Shown here: positions 7,715 through 15,476 of the stretch, one piece after another
Layout of the letters: each line of letters begins with the position of its first letter
How positions within the stretch are numbered: the first letter of the stretch is position 1
Origin: Candidatus Limnocylindrales bacterium
GTDB taxonomy: Bacteria > Chloroflexota > Limnocylindria > Limnocylindrales > CSP1-4
Assembly: GCA_025450915.1 (NCBI GenBank)
Contig: JANWLH010000106.1
Span: 1 to 34,910 of the forward strand
Direction: 5' to 3'
Length of the DNA: 34,910 nt
Program-made: the position numbers and the translations under genes
The notes under the pieces: model-generated
What the model saw: only the letters and a program-made list of their open reading frames with translations
What the model was told of the DNA's origin: nothing
Databases searched by the model: none

Positions 7715-8551
7715 TCATGCGATCAATCGTGCTCCGAAATAGAGGCCGGCGGCGAGGATCGTGCCCGCCGCGATCGAGCCGACGTTGATATAGAGCAGGC
7801 CGGTGGCGGACTCCATCGATCGCGATCTGGCCGTCTGGATGGCTGCCCACGAGACGACGAGGGGGAAGACGAGGCCGACCAGCAGGCGCAGCCAGATGAA
7901 CTGGGCCCAGGGCCCGGTCAGCGGCGAGAACGGGCCGCCGCCGCTGCCGGCTCCGAGGAGCATCGAGCCGGCGAACAGGACGATCTGGGCCGCCACGAGC
8001 CCGAACAGGATCCGGCTGAGGAGGATCAGCGGCGCCTCGGGCAGCTTCGGCGTGACGAGATACCAGTGGCCCAGGATCATCGCCACGAAGACGCCGCCGG
8101 TCACGGCCGCCAGCAGGAGGTCCTGGCCGAGGGCCACGGCAGTGCCGAGCGGGTCGCCGCCCCACGCCAGGGCACCGAACGCGATCGCCGCCACGCCGGC
8201 GAGCAGGCCGCCGGCGGCGACGAATCGGCCGGCCGGCCGGCCGAGGACGAACGCGTATGCCAGGGCGAGGACCGCGAAGGCGATCAGTGCATCGTCGCGC
8301 GGCGTCGTCCAGGCGGGATCGATCACGACGGTCGAACCGGGGGCCGCCGCGGCCTGGACCAGGGCGCCGTCGCTGAGGTGGGCGAGGAGACCGAAGGCCG
8401 CGGCGCAGGCCGCGCTGAAGCCGAGAAAACCGCGGGTCGCCGACGTTCGTACGCGCATCAGGACAACGGACCCGAACGCCCCGACGGCGAGGGCGGTGAG
8501 CAGCGTCCAGTTGATGAACGCGAGGTTCTCCGCGATCCGCTGGGCTGGCAT
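7715..8551 (-). CDS. Multi-pass membrane protein of unknown function
   Basis: I do not recognise this family. The 278-residue product has about eight hydrophobic helices (roughly 12-33, 42-61, 87-106, 109-131, 135-160, 172-196, 211-233, 247-270) and short polar loops. A GHWYLVTPKLPE segment after the fifth helix holds a conserved-looking His-Trp-Tyr cluster, and a longer loop with GAGSGGGPFSPLTGPW lies between helices six and seven. Two ATGs stand in tandem (8554 and 8551). I prefer 8551 because a -10-like TACACT lies exactly 6 nt before it and no Shine-Dalgarno is present, consistent with a leaderless mRNA; starting at 8554 adds one Met. It is the first gene of the long minus-strand run. Function cannot be deduced. 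Confidence 0.8.
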   Translation of the reverse strand: MPAQRIAENLAFINWTLLTALAVGAFGSVVLMRVRTSATRGFLGFSAACAAAFGLLAHLSDGALVQAAAAPGSTVVIDPAWTTPRDDALIAFAVLALAYAFVLGRPAGRFVAAGGLLAGVAAIAFGALAWGGDPLGTAVALGQDLLLAAVTGGVFVAMILGHWYLVTPKLPEAPLILLSRILFGLVAAQIVLFAGSMLLGAGSGGGPFSPLTGPWAQFIWLRLLVGLVFPLVVSWAAIQTARSRSMESATGLLYINVGSIAAGTILAAGLYFGARLIA

Positions 8552-8557
8552 CATCCG

Positions 8558-8567
8558 AGTGTACGAT
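8558..8567. promoter_or_regulatory. Overlapping divergent -10 elements
   Basis: AGTGTACGAT reads TACGAT on the plus strand (8562-8567) and TACACT on the minus strand (8563-8558). The minus hexamer is 6 nt from the ATG at 8551; the plus hexamer is 20 nt from the UPF0173 ATG with a GGAGG in between. The two promoters would share their -10 core. No -35 consensus on either side. Confidence 0.5.
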
Positions 8568-8586
8568 GGACCGACGGAGGTACCCG

Positions 8587-9330
8587 ATGGCTTCAGACGC
8601 GGCCTTGAACCGAGACACCCAGATCACGTGGCATGGCCATGCGTGCGTCGAAGTGGCGACGCCGGGCGGGAAGACGATCCTCTTCGACCCGTGGTTCGGC
8701 AACCCGCTCAGCGACAAGCCGTCGACCGCGGTCGAGCGCTGTGACCTCCTGCTCGTCACCCACGGCCACGGTGACCACCTGGGCGATGCCGTCTCACTGG
8801 GCAGCCGGCTGCGGCCGGCCTGGCCGGCGATTCACGAGCTGAGCCTGTGGCTCTCCCGGCAGCTCCCGGGCGGCGCCGAACAGGTCATCGGGATGAACAA
8901 GGGCGGCACCGTCGAGGCAGCCGGCCTCAAGGTGACGATGACCCGGGCCGAGCATTCGGCCGGCGACTGGAACGCCGACGGCGGCGTGCCCCTCTACCTG
9001 GGCGAGCCGGCGGGCTTCATCGTCGAGCTCGAGAACGGCTTCCGGATCTATCACGCCGGCGATACCGACGTCTTCGGTGACATGGCCCTGATCCGCGACC
9101 TGCACAAGCCGGACCTGGCGATCCTGCCGATCGGCGGCCTTTACACGATGGGCCCGAGCCAGGCGGCGGTGGCCGTGGGACTGCTGGGCGTCCAGCACGT
9201 CATGCCGATCCACTACGGCACGTTCCCGGCGCTCGCCGGGACGCCGGCCGAGCTGCGGTCCGCGCTGAGCGAGCGCGGGCTCGGATCGGTCACCGTCTAC
9301 GATCCCGCGCCGGGCGCCAGCTTCTCCTAG
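8587..9330 (+). CDS. UPF0173 metal-dependent hydrolase (metallo-beta-lactamase fold)
   Basis: A 247-residue member of the UPF0173/YtkL-like metallo-beta-lactamase-fold hydrolases. The zinc motif is THGHGDHLGD (HxHxDH at 59-64), with further ligand regions around TRAEHSAGDW, YHAGDTDVFGDM and the C-terminal PIHYGTF, all in family order. The start is the ATG at 8587, preceded by a clear GGAGG at 8576-8580 with 6-nt spacing; an in-frame ATG at 8566 is rejected because it would place that ribosome-binding site inside the gene. It diverges from the membrane-protein gene with only 35 bp between starts. Physiological substrate is unknown; some family members cleave lactone or ester substrates. Confidence 0.9.
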   Translation: MASDAALNRDTQITWHGHACVEVATPGGKTILFDPWFGNPLSDKPSTAVERCDLLLVTHGHGDHLGDAVSLGSRLRPAWPAIHELSLWLSRQLPGGAEQVIGMNKGGTVEAAGLKVTMTRAEHSAGDWNADGGVPLYLGEPAGFIVELENGFRIYHAGDTDVFGDMALIRDLHKPDLAILPIGGLYTMGPSQAAVAVGLLGVQHVMPIHYGTFPALAGTPAELRSALSERGLGSVTVYDPAPGASFS

Positions 9331-9348
9331 CCCTCGATCAGTCCCCGA

Positions 9349-9368
9349 CCGGGCCGCTCGGGGCCCGG
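9349..9368 (+). terminator. Hairpin just after the UPF0173 gene
   Basis: CCGGGCC (9349-9355) and GGCCCGG (9362-9368) form a perfect 7-bp stem around a 6-nt loop, beginning 19 nt after the stop. No T-run. Confidence 0.5.
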
Positions 9369-9389
9369 CTCGCCAACGCACTGAATCAA

Positions 9390-9424
9390 GAAGCGGGACC
9401 GGCCCTGAGGGCCAGCCCCGCTTC
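9390..9424. terminator. Bidirectional double hairpin between convergent genes
   Basis: An outer 8-bp stem GAAGCGGG (9390-9397) with CCCGCTTC (9417-9424) encloses an inner perfect stem GGCCC-TGA-GGGCC (9401-9413). It lies between the stops of the UPF0173 and surface-protein genes, is symmetric, and so can serve both. No T-run on either side, as with other hairpins in this genome. Confidence 0.65.
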
Positions 9425-9453
9425 ATTCGGTCTCGGGGACCGCGAACGGTTGC

Positions 9454-10101
9454 CTAGCGGCGGCGCGTTTCCGTGGTGGCATCGACCTTGCGCCGGTTGC
9501 CGACCGGGGAGAACCCGACGACGAGGGCGACGACAGCGAACAGGATCATCAGGAAGCCGAAGCCGGACGAGGTGCCCGTGGGTGCGCTCGGATCAACCGT
9601 GGCGGTTGCCGGCGGGGTTGCGGTGGCAGCTTCGACGCCACCCGACGGCTTGCTCGACGGCGGGGTCGAGGGCGGGGTTGACGCACGGGTCTGGCAGGGA
9701 TCGACGCTGAGGTCGAACTCCTTGGTAAAGCCCTGCGTGCCCTCGTTGTCTTCGTTCGTGTGGATCTTGACCACGGCGGTGTGGGCAACGAATGGGTCAC
9801 CGCCCGGGAAGGTCCCGGAGTAGGCGGTCGAGAAGGTCGTGATCGGGAGGACCTCACTGCCGTCGATGGTCGCCTCGACCGTGTTGGTGAAGGTTGGCTC
9901 GTAGTCGGAGGTCGTGATCGTCAGCACGGGGACCGACGGATCGGCGTCATTGCACGTGAGGGTCGCGTCGAGGGTATGGGCCTGGACGACTCCGGCAGTC
10001 AACGGCAGAAGCCCGGCTACAGCGAAGAGGACAGCCGCGGCCGAACCCGCCACGCGGCGGGGGCGAGTGGCTTCCCGAAATGTCCTGCTAGAGATGGCCA
10101 A
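9454..10101 (-). CDS. Secreted, C-terminally membrane-anchored surface protein
   Basis: No family recognised. The 215-residue product has a signal peptide (basic residues to 16, hydrophobic core 19-38, likely cut after VVQA near 41). A predicted extracellular beta-rich domain (42-137) carries two Cys (50 and 136) placed to form one disulfide. A Thr/Pro/Ser-rich stalk spans 138-180, a single helix 181-199, and a basic tail (NRRK...RRR) follows. The stalk-helix-basic tail looks like a surface-anchored protein without an LPXTG sorting signal. The start is TTG at 10101, decided by an AGGAGG ribosome-binding site at 10107-10112 with 5-nt spacing. A TTGACG/TAAAGT promoter lies about 75 bp upstream. 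Likely a cell-envelope or adhesion role, but this is inference only. Confidence 0.8.
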   Translation of the reverse strand: MAISSRTFREATRPRRVAGSAAAVLFAVAGLLPLTAGVVQAHTLDATLTCNDADPSVPVLTITTSDYEPTFTNTVEATIDGSEVLPITTFSTAYSGTFPGGDPFVAHTAVVKIHTNEDNEGTQGFTKEFDLSVDPCQTRASTPPSTPPSSKPSGGVEAATATPPATATVDPSAPTGTSSGFGFLMILFAVVALVVGFSPVGNRRKVDATTETRRR

Positions 10102-10110
10102 CTGAACCTC

Positions 10111-10133
10111 CTGGATGAACCGGCTGGATGAAC
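10111..10133. repeat. Short tandem duplication in the surface-protein 5' leader
   Basis: CTGGATGAAC occurs at 10111-10120 and 10124-10133 (13-bp period), directly upstream of the AGGAGG ribosome-binding site. Copy number could affect the leader structure; significance unknown. Confidence 0.6.
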
Positions 10134-10176
10134 AGAGATGACTGGGTCGAGCCGGTTGGCGACCGTTCGTACCAGT

Positions 10177-10204
10177 ACTTTAGCGTCAGGGGTGGTGTCG
10201 TCAA
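10177..10204 (-). promoter_or_regulatory. Sigma-70-type promoter of the surface-protein gene
   Basis: Minus-strand TTGACG (10204-10199) and TAAAGT (10182-10177) with a 16-bp spacer: five of six and four of six consensus bases. The start point near 10170 gives a leader of about 70 nt before the TTG start. This is the best -35/-10 pair in the window. The rest of the gap to 10345 shows nothing else clear. Confidence 0.6.
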
Positions 10205-10345
10205 CGAAACAAACTCCACCGAACCGCTCACGCTGGTGCCGTCGTTGCGGCACTGCACCGGGACCATCGCTGACTATCGTACTCGGCCGCTGGCCCGGCC
10301 TCGGAGCGTTGATCGGACGAGCTGCGGGCCATTCGTGGCCGTCGG

Positions 10346-12592
10346 TCAGCTTCGGGCGCCGCGATCTCCGGCGATGACGACGAGGGCGTCGACGGCGATC
10401 GCCCTGTGCTCCCCGGCGATCACCGGGTTGAGGTCGACCTCGAGCAGGTCCGGCCGCCGCCAGCCGAGGTCGGCGAGGGCAACGATCAGCTCGACGACGG
10501 CCGCCCGATTCACGGCCGGCCGGCCCCGGACGCCGGCGAGGATCGCGGCGCCGCGAAGGCGGTCGAGCATCGCGGCGGCCATTGCGGCGCTCAGCGGCGC
10601 GAGCTCGATCGCGACATCGTCGAGGGCTTCGGCCAGAACGCCGCCCAGCCCGACGAGAACGAGCGGGCCGAACTGCGGATCGCGGCGGAGTCCCACGATC
10701 AGCTCGACACCCGCGCCGACTTGGGGCTCGACGAGCACGCCGCGCAGGCCGATCGGCTGGCCATCGCCGATTGCCAGGAGCTCCAGCGCCGCCGCCCGAA
10801 CCCGGTCGGGCCCGGTCAGTCCGAGCCGGACGCCGCCAAGCTCCGTCTTGTGGGCAAGGGCGGTTCCATCGAGCTTGAGGACCACCGGATAGCCGAGGGA
10901 CTCGGCCGCGGCGACCGCCTGCTCCGCGTCGGCAGCGGCGATCGGGCCCACGACCGCCAGGCCCTCCGCTCCCAGCATTGCCAGGCTTTCGCGCTCAGGC
11001 AGGGTTCGCGGCGAGGTCGCCGTCGCCGTCTCGGCTCCCGAATCGGGCGGCGCGAACGAGTCGTCGTGCCCGAGCGGCGTGCGGTCGGCGGCCAAAGCCG
11101 GCCACGTCGACCGGCGTGGGCCGGCGACCAGGCGCTCGGCGCGCCGCGACTCCCAGCGCGCCCGGCCGGCGATCGCCACCAGGGCCTCGGTCGTGCCCCG
11201 CAGGCAGGGCACCCCGCCGGCACGCTCGAGGATCGCCAGGACTTCAGGGGTCGGTTCCCCGGAGGTCAGCGAGAGGTAGACCGGCAGGACGCCCGGCCGG
11301 CTTGCGGTGGCCGCGACCAGCGCCTCGGTGACCCCCTCGGCCACGGCAACCTCGCTGGGCAGGGAGCGGTACGGGAAGTCGTGGACGATGGCCAGGACGT
11401 CGTAGCCGCCCGAGGCCGCGAACGCCTCGAGCACGGCCGGGTAGGCAACGTGCTCGTCTGTGGCGCCCCACGGGTCGATCGGGTTGCCGACGTAGCCGAG
11501 CGTCGGCAGGTCGCGCAGGATCGCGCTCCTGGCCGCGTCGGGGACGGCCGGCAGGTCCGCTCCGACACGCTGGGCGATGTCCGCGATCAGCGAGGCCTCG
11601 CCGGTCGAGACCGTCACGATCCCGGTCCGCCCGCGACCCACGCCGCGGCCCAGCCGGCGGCAGCCGGCGTGGAGCTCGGCCGCTTCGAACAGCGCATCGA
11701 GGTCGTCGCAGCGGACCACGCCGGCGGCCGCGAGCGCGGCGTCCGTGGCCCGAGCCTCGCCGGCCAGTGATCCGGAATGGGCGACCGCCGCCGCCTGGGC
11801 CTGCTCGCTGCGACCCACCTTGAGGGCCAGGATCGGCTTGCCGAGCTCGAGCGCGCGATCGGCGAGTGCGAGGAACCGCTCCGGCCGCTTGAAGCCCTCG
11901 ACGAACAGGATGATCGCATCGGTCTCGGGATCGTCGAGGCAGTACGCCACGTAGTCGCAGACGTCGAGGACGGCCTCGCTGCCCGCCCCGATGATCCGGC
12001 TGAAGCCGATCCGCGTGCCGAAGTGGATGAACGCGTCGGTCACCGAGCCGCTCTGGGCGATCCCCGCCACGTGGCCCCGCGGTGCCCACGGGTTGATGTC
12101 GCCGATATAGACCGCGCTGTTCGAGGTCCGGTCGATCATCCCCATGCAGTTCGGGCCGAGGACCGCGAGGCCGTGCCGGAGGGCAATCTCGCGGACCTCG
12201 CGCTGCATTCGGGCCGCCGCCTCGCCGCCCTCGACAACGCCGCCGCCGGGGATCAGGACACTCCGGGCGCCGGCCCGGGCCGCCGCTTCGGTGACGCTTG
12301 CTGCCCGCAGCGGGTTGAGGGCGACGAGGACGCTGTCGGGCACTTCGGGCAGCGCCGCCAGGTCCGGGTAGCACGCCGAACCCCAGGCTTCCGCGTACTT
12401 CGGGTTCACGAAGTAGCAGGTGGTCGCGCTGCCCATCGACAGCAGGTTGTCGCGGACGGTCTGGGCGATATCCGAGCGCGGCGAAGCGCCGACAACGGCG
12501 ACGGACCGGGGCGCGAAGAGGGCGTGGAGGTCGATCGGCGGCCGCTCGCCGGCCGGTGCGCTGCCGGTGGCAGCCGCGCGCTCGGCGGTCAT
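10346..12592 (-). CDS. NDP-forming acyl-CoA synthetase (acetate-CoA ligase type, fused alpha-beta)
   Basis: A 748-residue fused ADP-forming acyl-CoA synthetase, which interconverts acyl-CoA + ADP + Pi with acid + CoA + ATP through a phosphohistidine. Domains in order: CoA-binding Rossmann domain (about 24-150, with VAVVGASPRS), two succinyl-CoA-ligase-like flavodoxin domains (about 170-480), and a C-terminal ATP-grasp domain (about 525-748, with YPVVLKLDG, HKTELGG and EVDLNPV). The phosphorylated His is predicted as His272 in AHSGSLAG, matching the SHTGSLAG site of archaeal enzymes. The ATG overlaps the acyl-CoA dehydrogenase stop by 4 bp (ATGA). Coupling to a dehydrogenase suggests recovery of ATP from an acyl-CoA made during acid or amino-acid catabolism. 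The frame continues open upstream to 13057, but that part is antisense noise within the dehydrogenase gene. Confidence 0.92.
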   Translation of the reverse strand: MTAERAAATGSAPAGERPPIDLHALFAPRSVAVVGASPRSDIAQTVRDNLLSMGSATTCYFVNPKYAEAWGSACYPDLAALPEVPDSVLVALNPLRAASVTEAAARAGARSVLIPGGGVVEGGEAAARMQREVREIALRHGLAVLGPNCMGMIDRTSNSAVYIGDINPWAPRGHVAGIAQSGSVTDAFIHFGTRIGFSRIIGAGSEAVLDVCDYVAYCLDDPETDAIILFVEGFKRPERFLALADRALELGKPILALKVGRSEQAQAAAVAHSGSLAGEARATDAALAAAGVVRCDDLDALFEAAELHAGCRRLGRGVGRGRTGIVTVSTGEASLIADIAQRVGADLPAVPDAARSAILRDLPTLGYVGNPIDPWGATDEHVAYPAVLEAFAASGGYDVLAIVHDFPYRSLPSEVAVAEGVTEALVAATASRPGVLPVYLSLTSGEPTPEVLAILERAGGVPCLRGTTEALVAIAGRARWESRRAERLVAGPRRSTWPALAADRTPLGHDDSFAPPDSGAETATATSPRTLPERESLAMLGAEGLAVVGPIAAADAEQAVAAAESLGYPVVLKLDGTALAHKTELGGVRLGLTGPDRVRAAALELLAIGDGQPIGLRGVLVEPQVGAGVELIVGLRRDPQFGPLVLVGLGGVLAEALDDVAIELAPLSAAMAAAMLDRLRGAAILAGVRGRPAVNRAAVVELIVALADLGWRRPDLLEVDLNPVIAGEHRAIAVDALVVIAGDRGARS

Positions 12593-13770
12593 GCCTCCCC
12601 GACCACCCGGCCCACACCCCGCTTCTCGAGGGCCCGGGCGACGATCAGGCGCTGGATCTCGGAGGTCCCCTCCCAGATCCGGTCGACGCGCAGTTCGCGG
12701 AAGAAGCGCTCGGCGGGATTGTCGCGCATGTAGCCGCGCCCGCCGAAGACCTGCACGACCCGGTCGGCGCAACGGAAGGCCGCCTCGGAGGCAAACAGCT
12801 TGGCGATCGAGGCCCGGGCGTGGACGACCTTGGGATCCGCGCCCGAGTCCGCCAGCCACGCACACTCCCGGGTCAGCAGCCGGGCGGCGGCCGCGTCGGC
12901 GGCCGAATCGGCCAGCGGGAAGCTGACGCCCTCGAAGTCGTAGATCCGCTCGCCGAACTGGACCCGGCTCGTCGCCCAGTCCACGGCGAGCCCGAGGAGG
13001 CGCTCCATCGCCCCGCTGCAGCGCGCGCCGATGTGGATCCGCTCCTCGACGAACCACTCGTTCGTCAGCTGGTCCGCCGCGCCGATGCCGCCGAGGATCG
13101 CCGCCGCCGGCACGCGGACGTCCTCGAGGATGAACTGGGGATGGCGATCGGCGAACGTGTGCATGTAGTCCGGGTCATGACTGAGGCGCACGCCGGGCAG
13201 GTCGTAGTCGACGAGGAAGAGCGTCGGCAGGCGGCGCTGGCCGTCCTCGACGATCGCGTGGAAGATCATGAAGTCGGTGTCGTCAGGACCCGTGACGAAC
13301 CATTTCTCGCCGTTGAGCAGGTAGTCGCCGGTGGCGGGATCCCTGGTCGCGCTGGCCGAGATCGTCCGGGCATCCGAGCCGGCGTCCTTCTCGGTGATCG
13401 CGTAGCTGCCGTTGCGCTCGCCGCGGATCGACGGGTCGAGGTAGCGCCTGCGCTGGTCGGGATCGCAGTGGAGCAGGACGTTGTACGCGCCGGGAATGAA
13501 CGACCAGAGGCCACCGGTGACCTGGCCGAGCTGCTCGTGGACGATCACCTGCTCCATCGCCGACCAGCCCTGGCCGCCGACGCTTCTCGGCAGCGAGCCG
13601 GCATGGAGGTTCGCCTCGATCGCGGCGCGTCGGAACGAATCGGCGACGGCCTTCGGCAGCACCCCGTGATCGCGCTCGAACTGCGCCTCGTGGGGCTGGA
13701 GGACATCGACGGCGTAGCGGCGGGCACGTTCCCGAAGCTCGACGAGCCCGGGCGTCAGGCTGAAGTCCAT
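12589..13770 (-). CDS. Acyl-CoA dehydrogenase
   Basis: A 393-residue FAD enzyme that introduces a trans-2,3 double bond into an acyl-CoA and passes electrons to ETF. The family signature YAITEKDAGSDA lies near 125-135, GEKWFVTGP near 155-163, the FGGRGYMRDNPAERFFRE motif follows, and the catalytic base is Glu367 in WEGTSEIQ, equivalent to Glu376 of medium-chain acyl-CoA dehydrogenase. Length is typical. Chain-length specificity cannot be read. It starts with ATG at 13770 without an obvious Shine-Dalgarno; a weak -10-like CACCAT lies 6 nt upstream, like the leaderless candidates elsewhere. It is first in a two-gene operon with the acyl-CoA synthetase and is insulated from the beta-helix gene upstream by a strong terminator at 13831-13865. 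Confidence 0.94.
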   Translation of the reverse strand: MDFSLTPGLVELRERARRYAVDVLQPHEAQFERDHGVLPKAVADSFRRAAIEANLHAGSLPRSVGGQGWSAMEQVIVHEQLGQVTGGLWSFIPGAYNVLLHCDPDQRRRYLDPSIRGERNGSYAITEKDAGSDARTISASATRDPATGDYLLNGEKWFVTGPDDTDFMIFHAIVEDGQRRLPTLFLVDYDLPGVRLSHDPDYMHTFADRHPQFILEDVRVPAAAILGGIGAADQLTNEWFVEERIHIGARCSGAMERLLGLAVDWATSRVQFGERIYDFEGVSFPLADSAADAAAARLLTRECAWLADSGADPKVVHARASIAKLFASEAAFRCADRVVQVFGGRGYMRDNPAERFFRELRVDRIWEGTSEIQRLIVARALEKRGVGRVVGEA

Positions 13771-13830
13771 CGATCCATGGTGGCCCGGCCGATGGAACGT
13801 CGCGCATCGCGTCGCGGGCGATGGGACGGC

Positions 13831-13865
13831 GATCCGGGCCAGCCTGCTGGAGGCCGGCCCGGATC
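13831..13865 (-). terminator. Strong hairpin after the beta-helix gene
   Basis: A perfect 10-bp inverted repeat, GATCCGGGCC (13831-13840) and GGCCCGGATC (13856-13865), extended inward across one mismatch by GCCT/AGGC with a GCTGG loop. It begins 12 nt beyond the beta-helix stop and precedes the acyl-CoA dehydrogenase start by 60 bp. There is no T-run on either side, which is common for terminators in very GC-rich genomes. Confidence 0.7.
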
Positions 13866-13877
13866 GGGGGTCAGTGG

Positions 13878-15476
13878 CTACTGATGGGTGACGGAGGTCG
13901 AGTCGGTGATGCTCAGGAGTGTGCCGCCAGAAAGCGGCTGGACGTTGCCGGTGACCGTGAGGCCATCGACATGGGCGAAGCGGAGGATAGGTCCGTAGCC
14001 CTTGACGGTCGAGGCGTTGTTGGTGAAGACGACAGCCTGCCGGCGGGCAACGCTGAACACGGTGAGCAGCGTGCCGCCGGTGATCGTGTTGCCGCTGACG
14101 GTGATCCCGCTGACATGGGAGCCGATGGCACCATCAGCGGACAGGAACGAGTTGCTCCAGGTCCCCGCCGTGTTGTCGAGGAAGCTGATGTTCGAGGCAC
14201 TCTCGGACGTGTTGTTCGGCTCGATGTCGAACGTGCAGTAGCCGCTCCTCGGGAAGGCATCGCGCTCGACGACCACGTTGCGGCCATTGATGATCGTGAC
14301 GCCCTGCCGACCGGCAGAGGCGCAGTTCGAGTCACGGTACGTGACCCCGCTGGCTCCGCCGTTGACCTCGACACAATCGCCCCAGACGGCGCTGATCGTG
14401 TCGTTCGCGATGGTCGTGTTGCTGGCGCCATCCACGAGGACACCGTGGGCGCCCTCGCTGCCCGGGTGATAGACCCCCGGTGACGGGTCGTTGCCGACCA
14501 TGCCGAAGTTCTCGATCGTGACGCCGTTGTTCCCGGTCAGGAGCCAGAAGATCGAGCTCGGTTCGGTCACGCCGCCATGACCGCGGATCGTCGAGCCGTT
14601 GCCGTTGAGGGTCAGGTTCGTCCGGCCGCCGAACTTGATCGCCTTGTCGACGCGGTACGTCGCGCCGGCCCGGAAGTTGATCGTCGAGCCGCTCGGGACG
14701 CTGTCGATGAATGTGATCAGGGCCGAGCTGACGTCGGTCGAGCCGGTGGCGTCGATCGAGCTCGGAACCGCGATCCCCGGGCCCGGAGCGCTGGTCGGTG
14801 GCGGAGCGGGCGGCGGCGTGGGCGCGACCGTCGGGGTCGCCGTCGGCCGTGGCGTCGAGGTCGGGCGCGGCGTCGGCGTGGCGGCCGGCCAGACCGTGGG
14901 GACCGGCGTCGGTGCCGGGGGCGGAACGACGGCCAGGGCCGGGGCGACGACCGTCGCAAGCACCTCGTCGAGGGCGAAGTAGCGGTGCGTGCCACTGCTC
15001 GCAAATCGGATCGTCAGGACGTGGCGCCCGGCAGCCGGCGTTGCCGAGTACAGGACCTGGCGGCCATGGAACGCGCTCGAGTGGGTCGACACGGAGCGGG
15101 TCCTGCCATCGAGGGTGACTTCGATGGTCCCGCCGGCCGGACGCGTCGGGCCGATGACCTCCACCTTCGTGCCGTTGTAGATGAGGGTGACCGTGGCGCC
15201 AATTCGGCCGGTGGCGTGCTCGGTGCCGCCTGAGGCGGTCGAGGTTCGGACGGTTCGCCAGCCGGAGCTCCAGTGGAACACGGAGCCGGTGTCCTGGTAG
15301 ACGGTCATGGACGGCGAGGCGACCAGAGTGCTGGCCAGGCCGCCGAATTGGGTCGCAGCGCCGAGGGCGACGATGATCGCGATCAGGGTCGCGATGAGCC
15401 CGACGGAAGGTCGGTGACGGGGGTGGCTGTCGGTGGATTCTGGGCGCGGGGCTCCAAGGCGGCGGGTCTTCGGCAA
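13878..15476 (-). CDS. Secreted parallel beta-helix protein with carbohydrate-binding-like domain
   Basis: A 532-residue exported protein. Layout: short basic cytoplasmic N-terminus, a membrane helix/signal anchor (about 24-44), and a beta-sandwich domain (about 57-172, with VEVIGPTRPAGG and VTLDGRTRSV) of the kind found with carbohydrate-binding modules. A Pro/Thr-rich linker (about 180-240) is followed by a right-handed beta-helix (about 245-532) with repeated short Asn/Gly-rich turns such as NLTLNGNGSTI, VTIENFGMVG and ISFLDNTAG. The helix resembles pectate-lyase-like or NosD-type repeats, but no catalytic set can be named. I chose the TTG at 15476 because a GAGGAG ribosome-binding site stands 6 nt upstream; the longer frame from a GTG at 15503 has no such site and would contain it. 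Likely a surface polysaccharide-binding or -modifying protein. Confidence 0.82.
   Translation of the reverse strand: MPKTRRLGAPRPESTDSHPRHRPSVGLIATLIAIIVALGAATQFGGLASTLVASPSMTVYQDTGSVFHWSSGWRTVRTSTASGGTEHATGRIGATVTLIYNGTKVEVIGPTRPAGGTIEVTLDGRTRSVSTHSSAFHGRQVLYSATPAAGRHVLTIRFASSGTHRYFALDEVLATVVAPALAVVPPPAPTPVPTVWPAATPTPRPTSTPRPTATPTVAPTPPPAPPPTSAPGPGIAVPSSIDATGSTDVSSALITFIDSVPSGSTINFRAGATYRVDKAIKFGGRTNLTLNGNGSTIRGHGGVTEPSSIFWLLTGNNGVTIENFGMVGNDPSPGVYHPGSEGAHGVLVDGASNTTIANDTISAVWGDCVEVNGGASGVTYRDSNCASAGRQGVTIINGRNVVVERDAFPRSGYCTFDIEPNNTSESASNISFLDNTAGTWSNSFLSADGAIGSHVSGITVSGNTITGGTLLTVFSVARRQAVVFTNNASTVKGYGPILRFAHVDGLTVTGNVQPLSGGTLLSITDSTSVTHQ

Noticed and set aside
10346-13057. 903-codon frame suggesting a longer acyl-CoA synthetase
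   Set aside because: The first 155 codons are out of frame within the acyl-CoA dehydrogenase; the CoA-binding domain begins just after the ATG at 12592.
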